Below, in pieces: positions 1 through 5,374 of a stretch of DNA of 5,374 bases. The notes beneath the pieces are model-generated. The model saw only the letters and a list, made by a program, of their open reading frames with translations, was not told where the DNA came from and did no database searches. Every line of letters starts with the position of its first letter. Position 1 is the first letter of the stretch. This DNA is from Clostridiales bacterium (GTDB lineage Bacteria > Bacillota > Clostridia > Lachnospirales > Lachnospiraceae). The stretch covers positions 1 through 5,374 of the forward strand of contig JAJQIQ010000018.1 of assembly GCA_021199135.1 (NCBI GenBank), read 5' to 3'. A program made the position numbers and the translations under genes.

Positions 1-1214
1 GCGAAGCAGTCGCGGCACTTTTCTTTTGAATATACATTGCACTTCTTGAACTCGCCGCGCAGCGCCTCATTCTTCACGCCGTCCCAGACGTTTCCCATGA
101 GGAAGTCCTCGTTTCCGACGAACTGGTGGCACGGGTAGAGGTCGCCCCAGGGCGTGACAGCGAGGTACTCCGTCCCCGAGCCGCAGCCCGACAGCCGCTT
201 GTAGACGCAGGGCCCGCCCTCGAGGTCTATCATGAAATGGAAGAACGTGAACCCGTTGCCTTCGCGCTCCCGTCGCACCATCTCCGCCGCGAGCCTGTCA
301 TACTCGGCAAAGAGCGCCGGCAGGTCGTCCTCCGTCAATGCGTAGTCGTCCGTAGGCTGCGCGACGACCGGCTCCACCGATATCTGCTTAAAGCCCAAAT
401 CCGCGAGGTGCAGCACGTCGTTTGAAAAGTCCGTGTTGTAATGCGTGTACGTCCCGCGCACATAGTAGCGCTCCTGGTTCCGGCTGTCCGCCATCTTCTG
501 GAACTTCGGGACGATGAGGTCGTAGCTGCCCGAGCCGTTTCGGAAAGGGCGCATCCTGTCGTGGACCTCTTTCCGTCCGTCGATGCTAAGGACCACGTTG
601 TCCATCTCGCGGTTGGCAAAGTCCATCACCTCGTCCGAAAGCAGGACTCCGTTCGTCGTGAGCGTGAAGCGGAAGTGCTTGCCGTGCGCCGCCTCCTGCT
701 GCCGCCCGTACTCAACCAGCCTCTTTACGACGTCGAAGTTCAAAAGCGGCTCGCCGCCGAAGAAGTCCACCTCGAGGTTCCTGCGATTCCCAGAATTTGC
801 AATGAGAAAGTCCAGCGCCTGCCGCCCGGTCTCATAGTCCATCAGCGCGCGACGCCCATGGTACTCGCCCTCCTCGGCAAAGCAGTATCTGCAGGCGAGG
901 TTGCAGTCGTGGGCGATGTGCAGGCAGAGAGCCTTGACGACGACGGGGCGGTTTTTTGTGAAGTCCTCGATCCTCTTTTCATAGGAATCCTCGGTGAAGA
1001 GCTCGCCATTTGCCACGAGCTCATCGACCTCGTCACAGGCCTCCCCGATCTCATCGCGCGGATACCTGTTCGCAAGCTGCGATATGATCTCACCCCGCGA
1101 ATGTCCCTCAAAGAGCCCGATCACGTCGTAGGTCACCTCATCGACGACATGGATCGCGCCGGAGTTTACGTCGAGGGCAATATTATAGCCATTGTTCCTA
1201 TACTGGTGAACCAC
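1..1214 (-). CDS. scfB: SCIFF peptide thioether maturase, radical SAM/SPASM (3' part outside window)
   Basis: The frame is open from a GTG at 1214 to the window edge, giving 404 residues. Known SCIFF maturases are near 450, so roughly 50 residues are missing. Residues 1-90 fit the N-terminal RiPP recognition domain that binds the precursor leader. The radical SAM motif CNLACRYC has C104, C108 and C111, which would hold the 4Fe-4S cluster that cleaves S-adenosylmethionine. FFGGEP (151-156), TLTTNG (184-189) and LSIDG (209-213) follow as in this superfamily. Cysteines C336, C344, C362, C392, C400 and C403 belong to the SPASM region, which carries auxiliary Fe-S clusters; the last ligands lie beyond the edge. 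From the family (CteB of Clostridium thermocellum is the studied member), it forms thioether bonds from cysteines of the SCIFF peptide to acceptor residues. The substrate gene lies 18 bases upstream, which supports the specific assignment. The start is set by a GGAGG six bases upstream and by an in-frame TAG just before it. Confidence 0.93.
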   Translation of the reverse strand, partial: MVHQYRNNGYNIALDVNSGAIHVVDEVTYDVIGLFEGHSRGEIISQLANRYPRDEIGEACDEVDELVANGELFTEDSYEKRIEDFTKNRPVVVKALCLHIAHDCNLACRYCFAEEGEYHGRRALMDYETGRQALDFLIANSGNRRNLEVDFFGGEPLLNFDVVKRLVEYGRQQEAAHGKHFRFTLTTNGVLLSDEVMDFANREMDNVVLSIDGRKEVHDRMRPFRNGSGSYDLIVPKFQKMADSRNQERYYVRGTYTHYNTDFSNDVLHLADLGFKQISVEPVVAQPTDDYALTEDDLPALFAEYDRLAAEMVRREREGNGFTFFHFMIDLEGGPCVYKRLSGCGSGTEYLAVTPWGDLYPCHQFVGNEDFLMGNVWDGVKNEALRGEFKKCNVYSKEKCRDCF

Positions 1215-1220
1215 GCCGAG

Positions 1221-1225
1221 CCTCC
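1221..1225 (-). promoter_or_regulatory. Ribosome binding site of the SCIFF maturase
   Basis: GGAGG on the minus strand, six bases before the GTG at 1214. It lies in the 18-base gap after the SCIFF stop codon. There is no ATG between that in-frame TAG and the GTG, so this site decides the start. Confidence 0.75.
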
Positions 1226-1232
1226 GAAACGC

Positions 1233-1376
1233 CTAGCGGTTTGACTCACACTTCTGGTTTCCGACCGTGCATGAGGTCTTGCAAGCTGACTGGCATGAGG
1301 TCTGGCACTCGCCGCACCCGCCCGTCTTTACGGTGTTCTGAAGTCTCTTTGTGTTTAAGGTCTTTACGTGTTTCAT
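1233..1376 (-). CDS. scfA: Six-cysteine ranthipeptide SCIFF precursor
   Basis: A 47-residue peptide starting MKHVKTLNTKRLQN and ending at TAG. Six cysteines sit at 21, 24, 28, 32, 36 and 43. The core CGECQTSCQSACKTSC followed by TVGNQKCE is the signature of the SCIFF family (six cysteines in forty-five residues), among the most conserved RiPP precursors of Clostridia. Residues 1-18 are the basic leader read by the maturase. In the studied homologue CteA a thioether was reported, as I recall, between a cysteine and a threonine five residues on; C32 and T37 here have that spacing. AAAGGAG (1385-1391) lies eight bases before the ATG, and a promoter sits just upstream. The maturase gene follows after 18 bases in the same reading frame. 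The role of the mature peptide is not established. Reading was done codon by codon; identity is very secure despite the small size. Confidence 0.96.
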   Translation of the reverse strand: MKHVKTLNTKRLQNTVKTGGCGECQTSCQSACKTSCTVGNQKCESNR

Positions 1377-1417
1377 GGTGTTTGCTCCTTTGTGTTGGTT
1401 TATATGCAATCTGTTAC

Positions 1418-1446
1418 ATTATATCATGTTATTCCAAATATGCAAA
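1418..1446 (-). promoter_or_regulatory. Extended -10 promoter for the SCIFF-maturase unit
   Basis: On the minus strand a perfect TATAAT (1418-1423) is preceded by TGA, giving an extended -10 (TGnTATAAT). A weak -35 lies at 1441-1446 (TTTGCA, 17-base spacer); TTGCAT one base further in gives a 16-base spacer. Transcription should start near 1411, leaving a leader of about 35 bases with the ribosome binding site at 1385-1391. The -35 begins only seven bases after the asnS stop codon. No terminator lies between, so read-through from asnS may add to expression. Confidence 0.75.
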
Positions 1447-1452
1447 TGATTT

Positions 1453-2844
1453 TTACAGTTCACAGTTCCCCGCCGTCCTCGGGAATGGGATGACGTCGCG
1501 GATGTTCTGCATCCCGGTCAGGTACATGACGCAGCGCTCGAAGCCCAGGCCGAAGCCCGCGTGGCGCGCGGTCCCGTACTTTCTCAAGTCAAGGTAAAAT
1601 TCGTACTCCTCCTCGTCGAGCCCGAGCTCCTCTATCCGCGCCAGGAGCTTGCCGTAGTCCTCCTCGCGCTGGCTCCCGCCGATGAGCTCGCCGACCCCCG
1701 GGACGAGGCAGTCCACCGCCGCGACCGTCCGCCCGTCGTCGTTTTGCTTCATATAAAATGCCTTTATCTCCTTCGGATAGTCCGTCACGAAGACAGGCCG
1801 CTTGTAGACCTCCTCCGCAAGGTAGCGCTCGTGCTCGGTCTGCAGGTCGCATCCCCAATTCGCCTGGTAGGTGAATAGGTGGTTCTTTTTTGAGAGTATT
1901 TTTATCGCATCCGTGTACGTCACATGCGCAAAGTCGCTCTCGATGACATTATGCAAGCGCGTGAGCAGATCCTTGTCGACGTAGCTGCTTAAAAACGCCA
2001 TCTCCTCGGGGGCGTGCTCGAGCACGTAGCTTATGACGTACTTTAGCATGTTCTCCGCCAAAATCATGTCGTCCCAGATGTCGGCGAAAGCCATCTCGGG
2101 CTCCACCATCCAGAACTCCGCCGCGTGGCGGGGCGTATTCGAGTCCTCGGCGCGGAAGGTCGGCCCGAAGGTGTAGATGTTCTTGAAGGCCATCGCGTAG
2201 GCCTCGCCGTCGAGCTGGCCGGAAACCGTGAGGTTCGTCGGCTTCCCGAAGAAGTCCTTCCCGTAGTCCACTGTGCCGTCAGGATTTTTCGGCACATCGG
2301 CAAAGTCGAACGTTGAGACGTGGAACATCTCGCCCGCGCCCTCGCAGTCGCTGCCGGTGATGAGCGGGGTGTGCACGTAGACGAAGCCGCGCTCCTGGAA
2401 AAACTGGTGGATGGCGTAGGCGCATAGCGAGCGCACCCGAAAGACCGCGGAGAACGTGTTCGTCCTCGGGCGAAGGTGCGGGATCGTCCGCAGGTACTCG
2501 AAAGTGTGCCGCTTCTTCTGGAGCGGGTAGTCCGGCGTGGACTCGCCCTCGAGCTGCACCTCCGATGCCTGAATCTCAAACTTCTGCTTTGCCTCCGGCG
2601 TCGCCACCAACTGCCCGGTGACAATCACCGCCGCCCCGACGTTTATCTTTTCGATCTCCGCGTAGTTTTTCAGGCCGTCGCCGTAGACCACCTGGACCGG
2701 CTCGAAGAACGTGCCGTCGTTTACCGTCAGGAAGCCGAACTTCTTAGAGCTGCGGTTGCTGCGGACCCAGCCCGTTATCATGACGGCGTCGTCCTCGTGC
2801 TCCGCCGTGTTTTTGTATAGTTCGCGTATGTCCGTGTATTCCAT
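1453..2844 (-). CDS. asnS: Asparaginyl-tRNA synthetase
   Basis: This cytoplasmic class II synthetase attaches asparagine to tRNA(Asn) using ATP. The product is 463 residues, full length for bacterial AsnRS. Residues about 18-100 form the OB-fold anticodon-binding domain ([10 protein letters not shown], then [10 protein letters not shown]). Motif 1 lies around 140-162 ([17 protein letters not shown] follows). Motif 2 is at 229-253, with [16 protein letters not shown]. Motif 3 is at 430-458, with GFGLGFER and [14 protein letters not shown]. The ending PRTAGN, rather than the PRD of archaeal-type AspRS, and the motif 2 sequence favour AsnRS over AspRS. AGAAGGG lies nine bases before the ATG at 2844. 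The lipoprotein gene ends 44 bases upstream with no strong terminator or T-box leader between, so the two may share a transcript. Confidence 0.97.
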   Translation of the reverse strand: MEYTDIRELYKNTAEHEDDAVMITGWVRSNRSSKKFGFLTVNDGTFFEPVQVVYGDGLKNYAEIEKINVGAAVIVTGQLVATPEAKQKFEIQASEVQLEGESTPDYPLQKKRHTFEYLRTIPHLRPRTNTFSAVFRVRSLCAYAIHQFFQERGFVYVHTPLITGSDCEGAGEMFHVSTFDFADVPKNPDGTVDYGKDFFGKPTNLTVSGQLDGEAYAMAFKNIYTFGPTFRAEDSNTPRHAAEFWMVEPEMAFADIWDDMILAENMLKYVISYVLEHAPEEMAFLSSYVDKDLLTRLHNVIESDFAHVTYTDAIKILSKKNHLFTYQANWGCDLQTEHERYLAEEVYKRPVFVTDYPKEIKAFYMKQNDDGRTVAAVDCLVPGVGELIGGSQREEDYGKLLARIEELGLDEEEYEFYLDLRKYGTARHAGFGLGFERCVMYLTGMQNIRDVIPFPRTAGNCEL

Positions 2845-2888
2845 TTCCGTATTCCCTTCTATAAATAAATGACGTTAGCCCGCGTGCC

Positions 2889-4121
2889 TTACGCGTTCTC
2901 CTCCTCGGCGACAATCACGTTCGCGTTCTCAGTCACGTAGCTCATCGCCTCGTTCGCGAGGTAGAGTTTCCTGATCGCCGACTCGCCCGCGGCCGCATCG
3001 CCCGCGCCGTAGTACTCGTACAGCTCCTCCTCGGTGTCAAAGCCGCTGCTGATCGACGACATCAGCTGCTCGGCGTAGGTCTCGAACCCGTCCTCATCGA
3101 TCTCCATCCCCTCGAGCTCGGCGATGCGCTCAAACAGGAACTCCGTCTTTATCTGATCCACCAGCGAGGACTCATACTGCTCCCAGAATTCATCGACCGA
3201 AGTCCCGAGCTCCTCGAAATACTCCTCGAGCGTCTGCCCGTCCTCGCAGTAGTCGACCGCGGTGTAGTACTCGTACTCCGCCTTCCGCGCCTGCAAATAG
3301 TCCTGCGGAATTTCGACCTCGCTGTTCTCACGGACATATTCCTGGGCCGCCTCCAGGGTGTCCTCCGCCTTCTGGGACTCGGCCTGGCTCTGCAAAATCA
3401 CCGCCACGTTGGCCACGAGGTCGTCCCGCGTCTCGAATCCGAGGCTGCTTCCAAAAGCGTCGCTCACGATGTCGTCGGTGACCTCGTCGAACGTGATCTG
3501 GCGGTAGATCCCCTTGACCGTGATCTCAAACGTCGCGGGCTGGCCCGCAAAATCCGTCGCCGCGTAATCCTCCGGGAACGTCACGTCCGTGTCGATGACG
3601 TCGCCGACCGCCGATCCGACCAAATCGTCGCAGAAGCCGTCGATGTAGCTCGCGTTGTTCGTGACATCGAGGTTGTTCGTGACGTCCATCATGACATCCT
3701 CAGCCGCTCCGCCGTCGAACGCCTCGCCGTCCATGTAGCCGGTGTAGTCGATGAGGACATAGTCGCCGTCCTCGACCACGTCGCGGTCCGTCACCTCGGC
3801 CGTGCCGTCGCCGTAGTAGGAAATCAGCTGCAGCACGCACTGCTCCATGTACTCATCCGACACCTCGTAGTCGCCTGTGATCTCGAGGTCTATGCCTGTG
3901 TAGTCGCAGAGGGATGTGACCTGCTCGGACAAATCGATTTCGATGTCCTCGCTGCGCACCCCGTCGTAGGTCAGCGCCGTGGCCTCCGCATCCGCCTCGG
4001 TCTCGGCCTCAGCCGCCTGGGCCGTCTGCGTGTCCTCATCCTCCCCGGCGCTGCTGCCGCAGCCCGATGCCGCCAGCGCCGCGCACGTGGCGAGCGCCAA
4101 AATTGTCATCTTCTTTTTCAT
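2889..4121 (-). CDS. Extracytoplasmic trigger-factor-like PPIase lipoprotein
   Basis: 410 residues. The N-terminus MKKKMTILALATCAALAASGC is a lipoprotein signal, with the predicted lipidated cysteine at C21. A low-complexity Ala/Glu/Asp linker follows (about 25-50). Residues about 113-205 look like the FKBP-type PPIase domain of trigger factor: VEDGDYVLIDYTGYMDGEAF, then YIDGFCDDLVG and the closing ATFEITVKGI. Residues about 208-400 resemble the helical trigger factor C-terminal domain. The N-terminal ribosome-binding domain of cytoplasmic trigger factor is absent and replaced by the signal and linker. I infer a membrane-anchored chaperone or prolyl isomerase that helps exported proteins fold, in the manner of PrsA but from a different family; catalytic activity cannot be judged. 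The protein is strongly acidic. A GGGAGG lies 11 bases before the ATG, and a likely terminator hairpin separates it from the gene upstream. Confidence 0.85.
   Translation of the reverse strand: MKKKMTILALATCAALAASGCGSSAGEDEDTQTAQAAEAETEADAEATALTYDGVRSEDIEIDLSEQVTSLCDYTGIDLEITGDYEVSDEYMEQCVLQLISYYGDGTAEVTDRDVVEDGDYVLIDYTGYMDGEAFDGGAAEDVMMDVTNNLDVTNNASYIDGFCDDLVGSAVGDVIDTDVTFPEDYAATDFAGQPATFEITVKGIYRQITFDEVTDDIVSDAFGSSLGFETRDDLVANVAVILQSQAESQKAEDTLEAAQEYVRENSEVEIPQDYLQARKAEYEYYTAVDYCEDGQTLEEYFEELGTSVDEFWEQYESSLVDQIKTEFLFERIAELEGMEIDEDGFETYAEQLMSSISSGFDTEEELYEYYGAGDAAAGESAIRKLYLANEAMSYVTENANVIVAEEENA
3654..3689 (-). repeat. 18-bp tandem duplication inside the lipoprotein gene
   Basis: Two adjacent 18-base units (3654-3671 and 3672-3689) match at 14 of their first 15 bases. 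They encode the doubled peptide DVTNNLDVTNN (residues 146-156) in the PPIase domain, just before YIDGF. The copy is in frame and lengthens a loop. Confidence 0.7.
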
Positions 4122-4148
4122 GATACCTGTGTCCTCCCGAAAAATGAT

Positions 4149-4177
4149 ATTGGGGCCAAAAATATTTTGACCCCAAT
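4149..4177 (-). terminator. Hairpin, probable intrinsic terminator after the membrane protein gene
   Basis: Read as minus-strand RNA, AUUGGGG-U-CAAAA pairs with UUUUG-G-CCCCAAU around a UAU loop, a 13-bp stem with one G-U pair in the middle. It begins 17 bases after the stop codon of the 4195-4713 gene. A T run (4140-4144) follows after four bases, so the tail is weaker than in a classic terminator. The G-U position would be an A-C mismatch on the other strand, which supports minus-strand use. It could instead be leader structure for the lipoprotein mRNA, since that gene's ribosome binding site follows directly. Confidence 0.6.
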
Positions 4178-4194
4178 GAATACCACGGATTGCA

Positions 4195-4713
4195 TCACTT
4201 CTTTTTCTTCTTCCCTGAGTCCTTGGCCGCCTTCTCCTTCCCCTCCTTGATCTGTCCGCTGACCTCAGAGTACTTGGCCTGAAGCCTCGCGCGTATGCCC
4301 TTTTTCTTCTTCGGCGGCTTCTCGAGCTGGCCGCGTATGCCGCGAACGCCCGTGACGTAGAGCCCGCTGACCGTGGCCTTGACTTCCTTCTTTATCGGGA
4401 TCTCGTCGTATATCTGCTCGTCCGCAATCAGCGTCATGACCCTCGGCCCGACCTTCGCCTTGACGATCGGCACCTTCGTCCTGCGCATGAGCTTAGGGGT
4501 CGCGTTGATGACGTTCTGGGGCAAGCCCGACTCATTCAGCTTCATCCGCTTCTTGTCGATGATCAGCATCGTCATCTGCTGCGCCGCCGCCGCGATCTGC
4601 TCGTCCTGCTCGGCTTTCTTCTTCTGCGCCCGCCTCCCGAGCAAGAACAGGATCAGCAGCACCACCACCATGCCTATGATGATTATCAGTAAAACAAGTC
4701 CAACTGTACTCAC
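4195..4713 (-). CDS. Single-pass membrane protein of unknown function with lysine-rich tail
   Basis: I do not recognise a named family. With the GTG start at 4713 the product has 172 residues. Residues 3-25 are a strong transmembrane helix (GLVLLIIIIGMVVVLLILFL), followed by GRRAQKKKAEQDEQ, which suggests the N-terminus is outside and the rest in the cytoplasm. Residues about 45-128 form a soluble, folded-looking domain (MTMLIIDKKRMKL, then VPIVKAKVGPRVMTLIADE and VSGLYVTGVRGIRG). The tail from about 131 is very basic and ends in KKKKK. The short anchor with a charged coil looks superficially like YajC, but the length and the rest of the sequence do not fit. An ATG at 4746 would add 11 residues, but GGGAGGAG six bases before the GTG marks the true start. 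A promoter lies at 4765-4793, so it is probably transcribed alone, with a hairpin after it. Confidence 0.8.
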   Translation of the reverse strand: MSTVGLVLLIIIIGMVVVLLILFLLGRRAQKKKAEQDEQIAAAAQQMTMLIIDKKRMKLNESGLPQNVINATPKLMRRTKVPIVKAKVGPRVMTLIADEQIYDEIPIKKEVKATVSGLYVTGVRGIRGQLEKPPKKKKGIRARLQAKYSEVSGQIKEGKEKAAKDSGKKKKK

Positions 4714-4719
4714 TTCAAA

Positions 4720-4727
4720 CTCCTCCC
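4720..4727 (-). promoter_or_regulatory. Ribosome binding site deciding the GTG start at 4713
   Basis: GGGAGGAG on the minus strand lies six bases before the GTG. It falls inside the coding stretch that would follow the alternative ATG at 4746, which has no comparable site. This argues for the shorter 172-residue protein. Confidence 0.8.
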
Positions 4728-4764
4728 GTGTCTTCTTGCATCTCAACCTGCATAGCTAATGTTC

Positions 4765-4793
4765 ATTGTATCAGACTTTTCAGGAAAATGCAA
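4765..4793 (-). promoter_or_regulatory. Sigma-A type promoter of the membrane protein gene
   Basis: Minus strand TTGCAT (4788-4793), a 17-base spacer and TACAAT (4765-4770). TGA just before the -10 gives an extended -10. The predicted start near 4758 leaves a leader of about 45 bases before the GTG. The -35 box lies within the last codons of the AAA-ATPase-like remnant. Confidence 0.65.
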
Positions 4794-4962
4794 TGGGAAG
4801 CTTGTTCATGTATGTTTCGAGCGAGTCAGCTTTCGATATCTCAAGCCCTTCAAACATCTCGCGCGAATCAAAGCCCTTGCTGTAGTATGCGCAAAGCATC
4901 TTCGTCGCGAATGACTTCCCGAAACGCCTTGGGCGCGAAAAGCACGTCATCCGAATGCCCAT
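4780..4962 (-). pseudogene. AAA-ATPase-like gene remnant (P-loop region only)
   Basis: The 60 codons contain SRPRRFGKSFATKMLCAYY followed by SREMFEGLEIS and YMNK. I recognise this as the P-loop segment of the AAA-ATPase-like family (PF09820 type, usually joined to a PD-(D/E)XK nuclease-like domain and about 500 residues long). RPRRFGKS (residues 10-17) is its Walker A variant. The YVDKT-type N-terminal segment is missing: an in-frame TAA lies six codons before the ATG. Everything after the first conserved helices is gone, ending in a TGA at 4780-4782. AGGAG lies only three bases before the ATG. It is best read as a decayed remnant of a larger, often multicopy gene. The native function of the family is unclear. 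Confidence 0.7.
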
Positions 4963-4978
4963 AGGCTCCTGACTTATT

Positions 4979-4992
4979 TACAAGTTACAAGT
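4979..4992. repeat. Tandem 7-bp direct repeat
   Basis: Two adjacent copies of TACAAGT (4979-4985 and 4986-4992) just upstream of the AAA-ATPase-like remnant. It could be a slippage or target duplication trace; at this length chance is also possible. Confidence 0.4.
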
Positions 4993-4997
4993 GTACA

Positions 4998-5269
4998 TCA
5001 CAAAAAACTCAAAGTCAACATCACGTTCACCCATCTTATCTCGCTGCGGTTTAACTTGTCCCCCGTCTCCCAGATTTCCAGGAGGGAAAGTGCTTTATTT
5101 TCTGCAATGGCATCCGTGATCCAATCCTCGGTAATATTGTGAAATATCTCCCCTCGCTGTCCTCGCCTGTCTGGATCCCGCAGACGTCAAATCCCCTGTC
5201 GCCCTCCACTATGAATGTCACCCTGTCGCCGCTTGATACGCCCAGCACATCCCGAAAAGAACATTTCAA
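4998..5269 (-). pseudogene. Frameshifted ORF with AbrB/SpoVT-like start (tentative)
   Basis: From a TTG at 5269 the frame reads KCSFRDVLGVSSGDRVTFIVEGD, then continues to a TAA at 5051-5053. The RDVLGVSSGDRVTFIVEGD segment resembles the second half of an AbrB/SpoVT-type swapped-hairpin domain, as in MazE-like or PrlF-like antitoxins. The expected first strand (of the KGQVTIP kind) is absent: an in-frame TGA lies two codons upstream. After about 40 codons the frame turns poor. A second frame, open from 5186 to a TGA at 4998-5000, reads EIFHNITEDWITDAIAEN, then LSLLEIWETGDKLNRSE, and looks more protein-like. A lost G in the run at 5151-5154 would join the two frames. I cannot name the composite protein. 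It may be a truncated antitoxin-type regulator; the family call is a guess from one short motif. Confidence 0.35.
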
Positions 5270-5340
5270 ATATCAAGAACGTTTTTAGGTTTGAATCACA
5301 GTCCTAATGCATAAACGACAGCACTTCCGCGCCGCCGTCC

Positions 5341-5374
5341 TCACACAATCGTGACCTTGTCATCGATATAATCA
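5341..5374 (-). CDS. C-terminal end of an unidentified gene entering from the right
   Basis: The frame at the edge reads DYIDDKVTIV and stops at TGA 5341-5343. Too little is visible to name it. Another frame continues past this point as EDGGAEVLSFMH to a TAG, so one extra base near 5343 might have truncated the gene. The piece may also be chance. Confidence 0.25.
   Translation of the reverse strand, partial: DYIDDKVTIV

Larger units (their letters stand above)
4963..5374. other. Degenerate stretch without an intact gene
   Basis: No intact gene is visible over about 410 bases. On the minus strand there are short open pieces in different frames, AT-rich patches (4975-5020 and 5260-5320) and a small direct repeat. 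I see no tRNA, CRISPR repeats, transposase or clear terminal inverted repeats. Together with the adjacent AAA-ATPase-like fragment this looks like gene decay or the scar of past insertions and deletions. Confidence 0.55.

Noticed and set aside
441..1244. 267-codon open frame on the plus strand
   Set aside because: It lies fully opposite the radical SAM maturase, whose motifs and complete open frame are unmistakable; long antisense frames are common in GC-rich DNA.
2064..2624. 186-codon open frame within asnS
   Set aside because: It is an alternative frame of asnS, rich in Arg and Ser with no recognisable motifs.
2881..2895. Small hairpin (CGCGT/ACGCG) at the lipoprotein gene stop codon
   Set aside because: Only five base pairs, overlapping the stop codon and without a following T run; too weak to call a terminator.
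4145..4150. TATCAT as a -10 box for the lipoprotein gene
   Set aside because: It would start transcription at or within the ribosome binding site and has no -35 match at the right distance.
4195..4713. YajC (preprotein translocase accessory subunit)
   Set aside because: Only the N-terminal anchor with a charged GRRxQKK stretch is similar; the protein is longer, and the rest, including the poly-lysine tail, does not match YajC.
4714..4746. Upstream ATG start giving 11 extra residues on the membrane protein
   Set aside because: The added stretch contains the strong GGGAGGAG site of the GTG start, and the ATG itself has no good ribosome binding site.
4728..4964. 78-codon plus-strand open frame
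   Set aside because: It is antisense to the AAA-ATPase-like remnant, whose P-loop motif fixes the coding strand.

Overview
The window reads as chromosomal DNA of a GC-rich member of the Clostridia, most likely the family Lachnospiraceae. The evidence is an SCIFF peptide with its radical SAM maturase (a pair nearly universal in Clostridia), very strong GGAGG-type ribosome binding sites, AT-rich extended -10 promoters in otherwise GC-rich DNA, and a fragment of the AAA-ATPase-like family that is common in gut Firmicutes. All supported genes lie on the minus strand, so transcription runs from high to low coordinates.

Right end (about 4963-5374): no intact gene. It holds the last codons of something outside the window, a frameshifted ORF whose start resembles an AbrB/SpoVT-type DNA-binding domain, and a short direct repeat. 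Next (4780-4962) is a 60-codon remnant of an AAA-ATPase-like gene that keeps only the P-loop region. Its last codons overlap the -35 box of the promoter for the next gene.

Centre (2889-4793): a promoter and a strong ribosome binding site lead into a single-pass membrane protein of unknown function with a lysine-rich tail (4195-4713). A 13-bp hairpin follows, probably a terminator. Then comes a secreted lipoprotein related to trigger factor (2889-4121), with an FKBP-type PPIase domain and a trigger-factor-like C-terminal domain but no ribosome-binding domain. It probably folds exported proteins outside the membrane.

Left half (1-2844): asparaginyl-tRNA synthetase (asnS), 44 bases after the lipoprotein gene and possibly read with it. 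Directly after asnS an extended -10 promoter starts a two-gene RiPP unit. It encodes a 47-residue six-cysteine SCIFF precursor (1233-1376), easily missed because of its size, and 18 bases later its radical SAM/SPASM maturase, which runs off the left edge. The maturase is expected to bind the precursor leader through its N-terminal recognition domain and form thioether cross-links in the cysteine-rich core. No transporter, protease or further tailoring gene is visible.

The SCIFF system is known as a family, though its biological role is unsettled. I see no clearly new system here. The less explained parts are the membrane protein of unknown function and the degenerate right end.
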